A stretch of 64,000 nt of DNA from JAYQKL01 sp049890195 (GTDB lineage: Bacteria > Pseudomonadota > Alphaproteobacteria > RS24), in the NCBI GenBank assembly GCA_049890195.1, contig JBMHBY010000006.1, positions 248,001 to 312,000 on the forward strand, written 5' to 3'. Position 1 is the first letter of the stretch. Each line of letters opens with the position of its first letter. The notes beneath the pieces were generated by a model. It saw only the letters and a program-made list of their open reading frames with translations, ran no database searches and was not told the DNA's origin. Shown here piece after piece: positions 35,988 to 44,647 of this stretch. Position numbers and translations under genes: made by a program.

Positions 35988-37583
35988 TCAGTCATACAGA
36001 ATCCGGCCCCGTTCGCCGTAATTCTGTTGCAACACCTTGCTTTTCAACGGGCCGAAACCGGGATGCTTTTCAGCAATCACACTGTCGGCCGGAAGCACGG
36101 TTTTGGCGTAGTCTTTGGGTGCCCGCCATCCCGGATGCGGCGAGATTTTGACATAAGTCCCGCCGACCGGATGCAGGGCGAGGCGTTCATCCAGTAAATC
36201 CTGCAGCCGTTCAACCTGTTCCGGAAGCTCCTCAGACAAGTCTTTTGACTCATTCGGATCTTCCCAGACATTGAACAACATGGTTTCCACCTCGGTTGTG
36301 CGCCGCTGGTGATCAACCTTTTGATAGAGTTTCCATGGACCGTCCAGCACGCCATATTGGAAGTAGTTGTAGGTTGACAGATTGGAGGTGAAATACAAAG
36401 GATCCCCGCGGTCCTTCTCCCCCTTGCCGAGCACCGCGTCCCAGCGGTCAATGCCGTCAATCTCTTTTTCGTGAAGCGACTGGATGCCGGCCGCATGGGT
36501 CAGGGTCGGCAGCATGTCGAGCACCGAAATCACATTTTCATTGACCGTGTCGGCCGGAATGACGTCCGGCCAGCGCAGCAGCGCATTGACACGCACACCG
36601 CCCTCAAACGGGGTCAGTTTTTCACCGCGCAATGGTGTGTTGTCACCGCCGAAGCCGCCGAAACCGCCATTATCAGTAAAGAACAGGATTATGGTGTTCT
36701 CTGTCAGCCCCTGCGCATCCAGCTCATCCAGTATCTGCCCGATGGCCTGGTCGAGGCTGTCAACCATTGCGGCATAGGTTTTCTTTTGGCCCATCGGCAG
36801 ATCCAGCCGGTGCGGGTATTTGGCGATGTCCTCTTCTTTGGCCTGCATCGGCGAATGTGGTGCCAGAAACGGCACATAGAGGAAGAACGGCTTGTCCGGG
36901 TCACGCAGGTCACGCAGATAGCGCACGGTCTGGTCACCATGGACATCCGTGGCATATTCGCCGCTATGGTCAACGGTCTCGCCGTTTTCCTGGAAATCAT
37001 AACCTTGCGCAAAAGAATGGGTGTAATAGTTCACATCGGTGTTGAAGTGGCCGTAAAAATGGTCAAATCCCCGTGCATTGGGTGTGTGTTGCTCCAATGT
37101 GTGACCCAGATGCCATTTGCCGATCATCGCGGTCTGGTAGCCGGCGGCCTTGAAACTCTCCGGCATGAAATGCTCCTCCGGCGCCACACCGCCATTGTCC
37201 CAAGCCATCAGGACGGAATGGGCGACCCCAAGCTTGATCGGGTCGCGTCCGGTCATCAAAGCAGCCCGTGTCGGGGAGCAGAACGGCGTGGCGTAAAACC
37301 GCTCGAGCCGCATGCCCTCCTTCGCCAGCCGGTCAATATTCGGGGTCCGGATGTCCGAACCGCGATAGCCGACATCGGCCCAGCCCAGATCATCCGCCAA
37401 CAGGATGATGACATTGGGCGGCGGGGCGTCGGCCGGCCTGTCCTTGATCAATGCGGAGAGGTTCTCGGTCTGTTGGTCGGAAAATTCATAGGTTGAGGAC
37501 GGCGCCGCCCGGAAGTGAAACATCGCCCCCACAACAAGAACAACCACTGCGGCGGCAACAAAATAGGCGTGTTGACGTTTCAT
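35988..37583 (-). CDS. arylsulfatase-like sulfatase with formylglycine motif
   Basis: The 531-residue enzyme has an N-terminal membrane anchor or uncleaved signal (about residues 7-23) and the S1 sulfatase fold. The Cys of CSPTR (Cys102, then AALMTGRD) is the residue converted to formylglycine, and calcium ligands are in LADDLGWAD (Asp64, Asp65) and FTDNGG. It should hydrolyse sulfate esters in the periplasm; it needs a maturase that is not visible here. GGGGAGGG precedes ATG by five bases. It is convergent with the second SnoaL-like gene. Confidence 0.9.
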   Translation of the reverse strand: MKRQHAYFVAAAVVVLVVGAMFHFRAAPSSTYEFSDQQTENLSALIKDRPADAPPPNVIILLADDLGWADVGYRGSDIRTPNIDRLAKEGMRLERFYATPFCSPTRAALMTGRDPIKLGVAHSVLMAWDNGGVAPEEHFMPESFKAAGYQTAMIGKWHLGHTLEQHTPNARGFDHFYGHFNTDVNYYTHSFAQGYDFQENGETVDHSGEYATDVHGDQTVRYLRDLRDPDKPFFLYVPFLAPHSPMQAKEEDIAKYPHRLDLPMGQKKTYAAMVDSLDQAIGQILDELDAQGLTENTIILFFTDNGGFGGFGGDNTPLRGEKLTPFEGGVRVNALLRWPDVIPADTVNENVISVLDMLPTLTHAAGIQSLHEKEIDGIDRWDAVLGKGEKDRGDPLYFTSNLSTYNYFQYGVLDGPWKLYQKVDHQRRTTEVETMLFNVWEDPNESKDLSEELPEQVERLQDLLDERLALHPVGGTYVKISPHPGWRAPKDYAKTVLPADSVIAEKHPGFGPLKSKVLQQNYGERGRILYD

Positions 37584-37601
37584 GAAACCCTCCCCGAAAC
37601 T

Positions 37602-37620
37602 AATATAAGCTGATTATATT
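37602..37620. promoter_or_regulatory. palindrome with -10-like box upstream of the sulfatase
   Basis: AATATAA-GCTGA-TTATATT is an exact inverted repeat with seven-base arms, 19 bases upstream of the sulfatase ATG. On the reverse strand it includes TATAAT (37613-37618), a consensus -10 box. It could be a promoter with an overlapping operator. The AT-rich arms make chance occurrence possible. Confidence 0.4.
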
Positions 37621-37664
37621 TGCCGGTCATGCTGGCACAGGGTCGGGGCTTTGTAAAGCGGTCA

Positions 37665-37701
37665 CAGATTGAGGCAGATTGGGGGCAGATTGAGCCAGAT
37701 T
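37665..37701. repeat. four helically phased CAGATT repeats
   Basis: CAGATT occurs at 37665, 37675, 37686 and 37696, spacings of 10, 11 and 10 bases, so all copies face the same side of the helix. The array is about 80-120 bases upstream of the sulfatase start and about 30 bases past the tRNA-Ser 3' end. It could be an activator-binding site or a small tandem duplication. Confidence 0.5.
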
Positions 37702-37730
37702 ATGTCAATGCCGTCGGGCAAAGGCATAAA

Positions 37731-37821
37731 TGGCGGACAGAGAGGGATTCGAACCCTCGAGACGCTATTAACGCCTACACGCTTTCCAAGCGTGCGCCTT
37801 CAGCCACTCGGCCACCTGTCC
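37731..37821 (-). tRNA. tRNA-Ser (anticodon GGA)
   Basis: The reverse strand folds as a class II tRNA: seven-pair acceptor stem GGACAGG/TCTGTCC, discriminator G, D-arm with GTGGCCGAGTGGCTGAAGG, anticodon stem CACGC/GCGTG around TTGGAAA with anticodon GGA, a long variable arm and a GGGTTCGAATCCC T-arm. CCA is encoded at the 3' end (37731-37733). It reads UCC and UCU codons. Its 5' end is partly duplicated about 94 bases upstream. Confidence 0.96.
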
Positions 37822-37922
37822 TTACCAATATGGTGCCAACACTGTCTTGCCTAACCGCAAGGCGGGCTGGGGTTCACAATGTTCACCTAGCCCTTATAGC
37901 GTCGGCCACCTGTCCTTACCAA
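37808..37922. repeat. 21-base direct repeat containing the tRNA-Ser 5' end
   Basis: TCGGCCACCTGTCCTTACCAA occurs exactly at 37808-37828 and 37902-37922, 94 bases apart. The first copy covers the first 14 bases of tRNA-Ser plus seven upstream bases; the second is an orphan copy. The intervening sequence shows no tRNA fold that I can see. It may be a remnant of a tandem tRNA or of a recombination event. Confidence 0.8.
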
Positions 37923-37985
37923 AGAGCGTGGCCGGACTATAGCCAAACAGCGCTGAAACTCAAGCCTTAACAGGCAGATTTTTGC

Positions 37986-39785
37986 TTAATCGTCCATCTT
38001 CAGGGCCGAGATGAAGGCGTCCTGCGGAATGTCAACCTTGCCGAACTGACGCATCTTCTTTTTGCCCTCTTTCTGCTTGTCCAGCAGTTTGCGCTTGCGC
38101 GAGGCATCGCCACCATAACATTTAGCGGTGACGTCCTTGCGCAGCGCCGCAATGGTTTCACGCGCAATAATCTTGCCGCCCAGTGCCGCCTGCACAGGAA
38201 TTTTGAACAAATGGCGGGGGATCAAATCCTTCAGGCGTTCGCACATGGCCCGGCCGCGCATTTCGGCGCGGTCGCGATGCACCACCGTGGACAGCGCATC
38301 CACCGGCTCGGCATTGACCAGGATCGACATTTTGACCAGATCACCCTGCTCATAACCACTGAGCGTGTAGTCAAAGCTGGCATAGCCCTTGGTGGCCGAT
38401 TTCAGGCGGTCATAAAAATCGAACACCACCTCGTTCAGCGGCAGGGCATATTCCAGCATGGCACGCGAACCGGCGTAGCTCATATTGATCTGGCGCCCGC
38501 GCCGATCTTCACACAGTTTCAAAACGGCGCCCATATAATCGTCCGGCACCAGGATCGACGCCTTGATCCACGGCTCCTCAATGTGGTCAATCTTGACCAC
38601 ATCCGGCATGTCGGCGGGATTGTGCATTTCGATCATGCTGCCGTCCGTCATGTGCAGGTGATACACCACGCTCGGCGCCGTGGTGATCAGGTCAATGTCA
38701 AACTCGCGTTCAATGCGCTCGCGGATGATTTCCAGATGCAGGAGGCCGAGAAAACCGCAGCGGAAGCCGAAACCCAGCGCCGCGGAGGTTTCCATTTCAA
38801 ATTCGAAGCTTGCATCATTGAGGCGCAGCTTGGCCATGGCCTCGCGCAAATCCTCAAATTGTGAGCTGTCGACCGGGAACAGGCCGCAAAACACCACCGG
38901 CTGGGCCGGCTTGAAGCCCTCCAGCGCGGTGTCACAGGGCTTGCGCTCATCCGTCACCGTATCCCCGACGCGGGTGTCGGCAACCTCTTTGATGGCGGCG
39001 GTAAAATAGCCGATTTCACCGGGGCCGAGCCGGTCCACCGTATCGCGTTTGGGCCGGAACACTCCCACCTGGTCAAGTGTATAAGCGGCGCCTGTCGACA
39101 TCATGCGGATCTTCTGGCCCTTTTTCATTTCGCCATGCATGACGCGCACCAGCACCACAACGCCGAGATAGGGGTCGTACCAACTGTCCACCAGCATGGC
39201 CTGCAGCGGTTCATCCTTATGCCCCTCCGGCGGCGGCAGCTGGGTGACGATGGCCTCCAGCACATCTGCGATTCCGAGACCGGTTTTGGCGGAAATGTCA
39301 ACCGAGCCGGACGTGTCCAGCCCAATGACGTCCTCAATCTGGTTGCGCACGCGCTCACAGTCCGCAGCCGGCAGATCCACCTTGTTCAGAACGGGGACGA
39401 TTTCATGGTCCACATCAATGGCCTGATAGACATTGGCGAGGGTCTGCGCTTCTACGCCCTGCGAGGCGTCCACGACCAGCAGCGAGCCTTCACACGCCGC
39501 CAGCGACCGGTTGACCTCATAGGCAAAGTCGACATGCCCGGGGGTGTCGATCAGGTTCAGCTGATAAGTTTCCCCGTCCTGCGCCTTATACTCAAGCCGC
39601 ACGGTCTGGGCCTTGATGGTGATGCCGCGTTCGCGCTCAATATCCATATTGTCCAGAACCTGCTCGGACATTTCACGCTCCGACAGGCCGCCGGTCATCT
39701 GAATCAGACGGTCAGCCAGGGTCGATTTGCCGTGGTCAATATGGGCAATGATCGAAAAGTTGCGGATTTTGGACAGGTCAGTCAT
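37986..39785 (-). CDS. lepA: translation elongation factor 4 (LepA)
   Basis: LepA is a ribosome-binding GTPase that affects translocation and 30S assembly. The 599-residue protein has G1 AHIDHGKST, G3 DTPGHVDF, G4 NKVDLP and the LepA-specific C-terminal domain (AALGGKIIARETIAALRKDVTAKCYGGD region). Length and domain order are standard. It lies between tRNA-Ser and pheT, transcribed in reverse. Confidence 0.96.
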   Translation of the reverse strand: MTDLSKIRNFSIIAHIDHGKSTLADRLIQMTGGLSEREMSEQVLDNMDIERERGITIKAQTVRLEYKAQDGETYQLNLIDTPGHVDFAYEVNRSLAACEGSLLVVDASQGVEAQTLANVYQAIDVDHEIVPVLNKVDLPAADCERVRNQIEDVIGLDTSGSVDISAKTGLGIADVLEAIVTQLPPPEGHKDEPLQAMLVDSWYDPYLGVVVLVRVMHGEMKKGQKIRMMSTGAAYTLDQVGVFRPKRDTVDRLGPGEIGYFTAAIKEVADTRVGDTVTDERKPCDTALEGFKPAQPVVFCGLFPVDSSQFEDLREAMAKLRLNDASFEFEMETSAALGFGFRCGFLGLLHLEIIRERIEREFDIDLITTAPSVVYHLHMTDGSMIEMHNPADMPDVVKIDHIEEPWIKASILVPDDYMGAVLKLCEDRRGRQINMSYAGSRAMLEYALPLNEVVFDFYDRLKSATKGYASFDYTLSGYEQGDLVKMSILVNAEPVDALSTVVHRDRAEMRGRAMCERLKDLIPRHLFKIPVQAALGGKIIARETIAALRKDVTAKCYGGDASRKRKLLDKQKEGKKKMRQFGKVDIPQDAFISALKMDD

Positions 39786-39859
39786 GTCCGTGATATAGCA
39801 TTGCCGAAAGGTTCAGCCAATAAGGATTAAGCGGTTTGGATGCGGCAAAATTGCGCCGT

Positions 39860-42247
39860 TCAGCCGCGCAGCTTACCGCCGGTGGCTTTTTCTACGGCGG
39901 CAATGATTTTGTCTGAAATCACCTCTATCTCGGCATCGGTCAGGGTGGCCTCAACTGGCTGCAGGGTGACTTCAATCGCCAAGGATTTGCGCCCGTCGCC
40001 CATATTGCCGCCTTCAAAGGCGTCAAACAGAATGACCTGCGTGATGAGTTTTTTGTCAGCGCCCCGCGCCGCCCTGATCAGGTCAGCCGCTGCGGCATCA
40101 CTGTCCACCTCAAACGCAAAATCACGGGTCACAGCCTGCAGGCTGTGGAGTGCGGCGGCCGGTTTCGCCCGGGTCGCTTTTTGCTTCGGCTGCGGCAGAT
40201 TTTCCGGATAGACCTCAAACCCGACCACCGGGCCTTTCAGGTCAAATAATTTGATGATTGCGGGGTGCAGTTCTCCGAACACGGCGAGCGGGGTGCGCGG
40301 GTCGCGGCACATCATGCCGGACCGCCCGGGATGATACCAATCGGGCGCTTCGCGTTTGACCTGCAGATTATCCCCGGCCACGCCGAACGCGGCCAGCACG
40401 GACTCTGCGTCAGCCTTGGCATCAAACACATTAACTGAGTCTGCCTTGCCGCTCCAATGGCGGGGGGTTTGATCACCTTGGCGCAAGCCTGACGCCGCCA
40501 TGCGTTGCGCTCCCGGTTGAGGGCCGGTGAACTCCTGCCCCACCTCAAACAGGGCAAAGTCGGTCAACCCGCGGTCAAGGTTGCGGCCGGCGGCCATCAG
40601 CAGCCCCGGCAACAGGCTCGGGCGCATATGCGACAATTCACTGGAAATCGGATTGGCCAGTTTCTGCGCGTCCACACCGCCAAAGCGCAGCGCATGGCTT
40701 TCTGAGATGAACGACCAGGTGACGGCCTCAACCATGCCGCGTGCGGCCAGAACCCGGCGCGCCAATGTCGTGCGCTTTTGCAGATTGGTCAGGATCGGCC
40801 GGGCCACAGCATGCGGGCGCGGCAGAGCCACAGACGGCACATTATCAAGACCGAAAATGCGGGTCACTTCCTCAACCAAATCCGCCTGACCTTCAATGTC
40901 CGGCCGCCAGCTGGGGCTGATCACCTCCAGCGTGTCCTGTTGAACGGATACGGCAAAGCCGAGGCGGGTCAAAATATCGACAATCTGGTCCTGCGGCAAT
41001 TCTATGCCTGTGAGCTGTTGCACCTTGACCGGATCAAAGCTGATGGTTTTTGTCCCTTCCGGCATCGCCCCGCCGAGCGAGGCTTTGCCCGCTTCCCCAC
41101 CGCACAGTTCCAGCACCATTTGGGTGGCCTGATCCAGACCATCCATCACGGATTGCGGATCAACGCCGCGCTCAAAGCGGTAACGGGCATCGCTCTCAAG
41201 ATTATGCCGCCGTCCGGCATTGGCGACAGCGACCGGAGCGAACCAGGCGCTTTCAATCAGCACATCAACCGTCTCCAGAGACGAACCGCTTTCCAGCCCG
41301 CCCATAATGCCGCCCAGCGCCAGGACACCGGCCTCATCCGCAATCACGCAGTCCTGCGCATCCAGCTCATAGGTTTCCTTGTCCAGCGCCGTAAAGTTTT
41401 CGCCCTGTGTAGCATTGCGCACGGTCACGCCACCGGTGAGCTTGCTCAAATCATAGACATGCAGCGGGCGGCCGCGGTCATAGGAGATGTAATTGGTGAT
41501 GTCGACCAGCGCATTGATCGGGTTCAGACCAATGGCTTTCAGGCGCCCGGCCAACCAATCGGGGCTGGGCGTGTTCTTGACGCCGCGCACCACACGTCCG
41601 GCAAAAACCGGGCACGCTTCGGTTGTGGTTGTAATCTCAACAGGGCTGTCAAACGTCTCAGTGATTTCCGGGACCGGAACTTCCTTGAGCGCACCGATGC
41701 CGGCCGCCGCCAGGTCGCGGGCGATGCCACGCACACCCAGACAGTCCGGACGATTGGGGGTGATGGCGATTTCAATCATTGGGTCGGTATGGCCAAGGGC
41801 TTCAGCGGCAGGTGCGCCGACCGGCACATCCTCGTGCAGTTCAATGATGCCGTCATGATCATCTGACAGTTCAAGCTCGGCGGCCGAGCACATCATGCCG
41901 CGGCTTTCCACACCGCGGATTTTGGCCTTGCCGAGCACCATGCCATTGGCCGGAATGACGGCCCCTTCATTGGCCAGGATGCCGCGCAGACCGGCACGGG
42001 CATTGGGTGCGCCGCAGACGAGCTTTTGAGTCCCGGAGGAAGACTGCACCGTACAGATTTTCAACTTGTCCGCATCCGGATGCTGTTCGGTTTCGATAAT
42101 TTCGGCAACCTCAAAGCCTGCCAGACGGGCGGCGGGGTCAACCACCTCCTCGACCTCAAGGCCGACCATGTTGAGCTTGTCGCAAATCTCGTCCAGAGAC
42201 GCCGAGGTGTCGAGATGGTCAAACAGCCATGACAGGGTGAACTTCAT
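39860..42247 (-). CDS. pheT: phenylalanyl-tRNA synthetase beta subunit
   Basis: The 795-residue beta chain of the alpha2-beta2 synthetase provides tRNA binding and editing. The N-terminal EMAP-like tRNA-binding domain is at about residues 40-150 (QHPDADKLKICTVQ), followed by the B3/B4 editing domain, B5, and the C-terminal anticodon-binding FDX domain. The start immediately follows the pheS stop (42247/42248), so the two subunits are translated from one message. Confidence 0.96.
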   Translation of the reverse strand: MKFTLSWLFDHLDTSASLDEICDKLNMVGLEVEEVVDPAARLAGFEVAEIIETEQHPDADKLKICTVQSSSGTQKLVCGAPNARAGLRGILANEGAVIPANGMVLGKAKIRGVESRGMMCSAAELELSDDHDGIIELHEDVPVGAPAAEALGHTDPMIEIAITPNRPDCLGVRGIARDLAAAGIGALKEVPVPEITETFDSPVEITTTTEACPVFAGRVVRGVKNTPSPDWLAGRLKAIGLNPINALVDITNYISYDRGRPLHVYDLSKLTGGVTVRNATQGENFTALDKETYELDAQDCVIADEAGVLALGGIMGGLESGSSLETVDVLIESAWFAPVAVANAGRRHNLESDARYRFERGVDPQSVMDGLDQATQMVLELCGGEAGKASLGGAMPEGTKTISFDPVKVQQLTGIELPQDQIVDILTRLGFAVSVQQDTLEVISPSWRPDIEGQADLVEEVTRIFGLDNVPSVALPRPHAVARPILTNLQKRTTLARRVLAARGMVEAVTWSFISESHALRFGGVDAQKLANPISSELSHMRPSLLPGLLMAAGRNLDRGLTDFALFEVGQEFTGPQPGAQRMAASGLRQGDQTPRHWSGKADSVNVFDAKADAESVLAAFGVAGDNLQVKREAPDWYHPGRSGMMCRDPRTPLAVFGELHPAIIKLFDLKGPVVGFEVYPENLPQPKQKATRAKPAAALHSLQAVTRDFAFEVDSDAAAADLIRAARGADKKLITQVILFDAFEGGNMGDGRKSLAIEVTLQPVEATLTDAEIEVISDKIIAAVEKATGGKLRG

Positions 42248-43342
42248 TTACGCCCCCTCATCCTGTGACACGCCCCGCGCCAAAGCCGGAATATTCAGGG
42301 CCGAGAAGCCGTAATGCTTGAGCCAGCGCAAATCCGCGTCAAAAAAGGCGCGCAAATCCGGCATGCCGTATTTCAGCATGGCCAGACGGTCAATGCCCAT
42401 GCCGAAGGCAAACCCCTGATAGATTTCCGGATCCAGCCCGGCATTGGACAGAACATTGGGGTGCACCATGCCGCAACCCAATATCTCCATCCAGTCCTCA
42501 CCTTCACCAATGCGCAACTCGCCATTGGTGCGCGAGCATTGCACATCCACCTCCATGCTCGGCTCGGTGAACGGGAAATAGCTCGGGCGCAGGCGCAAGG
42601 TCACACCGTCCACCTCAAAAAAGGCGGCCAGAAACTCCTCCAGCACCCATTTCAAATGGCCCAGATGCGTCTGTTTGTCGACGACGAGCCCCTCCACCTG
42701 ATGAAACATCGGTGTGTGGGTCTGGTCACTGTCGCAACGATAGGTGCGCCCGGGAGCGATGAAACGGAAAGGCGGTTCACCCGCTTCCATGGTGCGGATC
42801 TGTACCGGGGATGTATGGGTGCGCAGCAACAGGCGGTTGCCGTCTTCATCCGGCTCGAAATAAAACGTGTCATGCATTTGCCGCGCCGGATGGCTTTCGG
42901 GGATGTTAAGGGCCGAGAAGTTGTAAAAATCCGTCTCAACATCCGGTCCTTCGGCGACGGCAAACCCCATATCAGCAAAAATGGCGGTGATTTCATCCAT
43001 GACCTGTGAGACGGGATGAATACGACCCGTTTCATGCGGCTGCCGGCTGGACGGTTGCGTGACATCGACCGTTTCAGAGGCCAGACGCGCATTCAGCGCT
43101 TCACGCTCTAGGAGGGTTTTGCGGGCGTCAATCGCCTCAGCCACGCGGGTCTTGAGGCCGTTGATTTTCGGCCCCTGTTCCTGCCGCTCCTCATTGGACA
43201 TGCCGCCAAGCGTTTTCAACAGGGCCGACACGGAGCCCTTTTTGCCCAAAGCGGAAACGCGCACCTCTTCCAAGGCGCGCGTATCAGCGGCGGCCTCAAC
43301 GGCTGCCAATATGTCGTTTTCCAGAGCGGCCAGATCAGTCAT
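42248..43342 (-). CDS. pheS: phenylalanyl-tRNA synthetase alpha subunit
   Basis: PheS holds the catalytic site that charges tRNA-Phe. The 364-residue class II synthetase core shows motif 2 in RFIAPGRTYRCDSD and motif 3 in FGMGIDRLAMLKYG, with an N-terminal coiled coil (about residues 1-85). It sits between rplT and pheT, the typical infC-rpmI-rplT-pheS-pheT order. Confidence 0.96.
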   Translation of the reverse strand: MTDLAALENDILAAVEAAADTRALEEVRVSALGKKGSVSALLKTLGGMSNEERQEQGPKINGLKTRVAEAIDARKTLLEREALNARLASETVDVTQPSSRQPHETGRIHPVSQVMDEITAIFADMGFAVAEGPDVETDFYNFSALNIPESHPARQMHDTFYFEPDEDGNRLLLRTHTSPVQIRTMEAGEPPFRFIAPGRTYRCDSDQTHTPMFHQVEGLVVDKQTHLGHLKWVLEEFLAAFFEVDGVTLRLRPSYFPFTEPSMEVDVQCSRTNGELRIGEGEDWMEILGCGMVHPNVLSNAGLDPEIYQGFAFGMGIDRLAMLKYGMPDLRAFFDADLRWLKHYGFSALNIPALARGVSQDEGA

Positions 43343-43362
43343 GGCGCTTTCCCAGCAGACGC

Positions 43363-43719
43363 CTAATTCAGGGCGCCACGCGCCTGTTCGACCAAGGCCT
43401 CAAACGCTACCGGCTCATGCACCGCCAGGTCAGCCAGCACCTTGCGGTCAATTTCAACTCCGGATTTGGTGAGACCGTCAATCAGGCGGCCATAGGTCAA
43501 ACCATGGCTGCGCGAGGCCGCATTGATGCGCTGAATCCACAATGATCGGAAATTCCGTTTGCGGACCCGGCGGTCGCGATAGGCGTACTGGCCGGCTTTG
43601 GTGACGGCCTGCTTGGCGACTTTGATGGTGTTTTTACGACGTCCATAATAGCCTTTGGCTTTGGACAGAACTTTTTTGTGGCGTGCGTGTGAGGTTATAC
43701 CGCGTTTTACACGTGACAT
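43363..43719 (-). CDS. rplT: 50S ribosomal protein L20
   Basis: L20 is a basic assembly protein of the large subunit. The 118-residue sequence begins MSRVKRGITSHARHKKVL and contains the conserved RRKNTIKVAKQAVTKAG and RRVRKRNFRSLWIQRIN blocks. Length is standard. It lies 12 bases after rpmI. Confidence 0.97.
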   Translation of the reverse strand: MSRVKRGITSHARHKKVLSKAKGYYGRRKNTIKVAKQAVTKAGQYAYRDRRVRKRNFRSLWIQRINAASRSHGLTYGRLIDGLTKSGVEIDRKVLADLAVHEPVAFEALVEQARGALN

Positions 43720-43731
43720 GTCAAATTCTCC

Positions 43732-43929
43732 TTAACCGTTGGGCAGAAACTTTTTCACAATCTTGGCGTCGGAATCACTCAGGATGTCGCCGCCGCGCAG
43801 ATTGCGGATCTGTTTGTTGGAACGTTTGATCATGCCATGGCGTTTGCCGGCATTATGAAACTTGACTTTGCCGGATGCCGTCAGCTTGAAGCGCTTTTTG
43901 GCACCACTTTTGGTCTTCATTTTGGGCAT
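43732..43929 (-). CDS. rpmI: 50S ribosomal protein L35
   Basis: The 65-residue protein MPKMKTKSGAKKRFK... ending VKKFLPNG is L35. The frame is open five codons further upstream, but ATG 43929 gives the conserved N-terminus, and the GGAG of the upstream codons serves as its ribosome site. About 140 bases separate it from infC; no other gene is seen there. Confidence 0.96.
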   Translation of the reverse strand: MPKMKTKSGAKKRFKLTASGKVKFHNAGKRHGMIKRSNKQIRNLRGGDILSDSDAKIVKKFLPNG

Positions 43930-44068
43930 TTTGCTCTCCTTCAATCATTTGCCGCCAAGCGACAAACAGGTTGCATTTCGAACCGACATGGCAGCCCTTT
44001 CGCCAGCCGGTCCCGTACAAGCTCTGCTTTATACGCCAATCTTGTTGTTTTGCAAGCCTTTTAGAGGC

Positions 44069-44605
44069 TTATTTGGGTGCCAACACCATAATCATCTGAC
44101 GGCCCTCAAGCTTCGGCACAGCCTCAACCTTGGTGGTTTCCTCAAATTGGTCACGCACCTTGTTCAGCAGTTCCAAACCAAGATCCTGGTGGGCCATTTC
44201 CCGGCCCCTGAAACGCATCGTCACCTTGACCTTGTCGCCGGCATTGATGAATTTTTCAACACTGCGCATTTTGACATCATAATCATGCGTATCAATGTTC
44301 GGGCGCAGTTTGATTTCCTTGACATCGACGACTTTCTGCTTCTTTCGGGCTTCGCTGGCTTTTTTCTGATTTTGATATTTCAGCTTGCCATAATCCAGGA
44401 TTTTGCAGACAGGGGGGCTGGCATTGGGAGACACCTCCACAAGGTCCAGGCCGGCATCGGCGGCCATATCCATAGCCCGTTCAACAGGAACGACACCTTG
44501 TTTTTCACCTTCTTGGTCGATCAGCATGACTTCCGAACTTGTGATCATGCGGTTTACACGCGGTCCTTCTCGGGACGGCTGAGCTGGAAAAGGTCTACGG
44601 GCTAT
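44069..44605 (-). CDS. infC: translation initiation factor IF-3 (AUA start codon)
   Basis: IF-3 prevents premature subunit joining and checks start codon choice. The internal ATG at 44548 would remove the conserved N-terminal tail. Reading upstream, the frame continues as ARRPFPAQPSREGPRVNRM back to ATA at 44605, and AGGAG lies eight bases before it. AUA (AUU in E. coli) is a rare start that IF-3 itself discriminates against, so self-regulation is expected. The product is 178 residues with the standard N- and C-domains (LIDQEGE, NASPPVCKILDYGKL, FRGREMAHQDLG). Confidence 0.9.
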   Translation of the reverse strand: MARRPFPAQPSREGPRVNRMITSSEVMLIDQEGEKQGVVPVERAMDMAADAGLDLVEVSPNASPPVCKILDYGKLKYQNQKKASEARKKQKVVDVKEIKLRPNIDTHDYDVKMRSVEKFINAGDKVKVTMRFRGREMAHQDLGLELLNKVRDQFEETTKVEAVPKLEGRQMIMVLAPK

Positions 44606-44647
44606 TTGTCTGTCTCCTGATTATTAAAGTACGCAGGAATGTTTAGG

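Noticed and set aside
37620..37970. Open frame on the + strand across the tRNA-Ser
   Set aside because: Its central peptide (ERDSNPRDA type) is the well-known false translation of an antisense tRNA-Ser. The tRNA explains the sequence.
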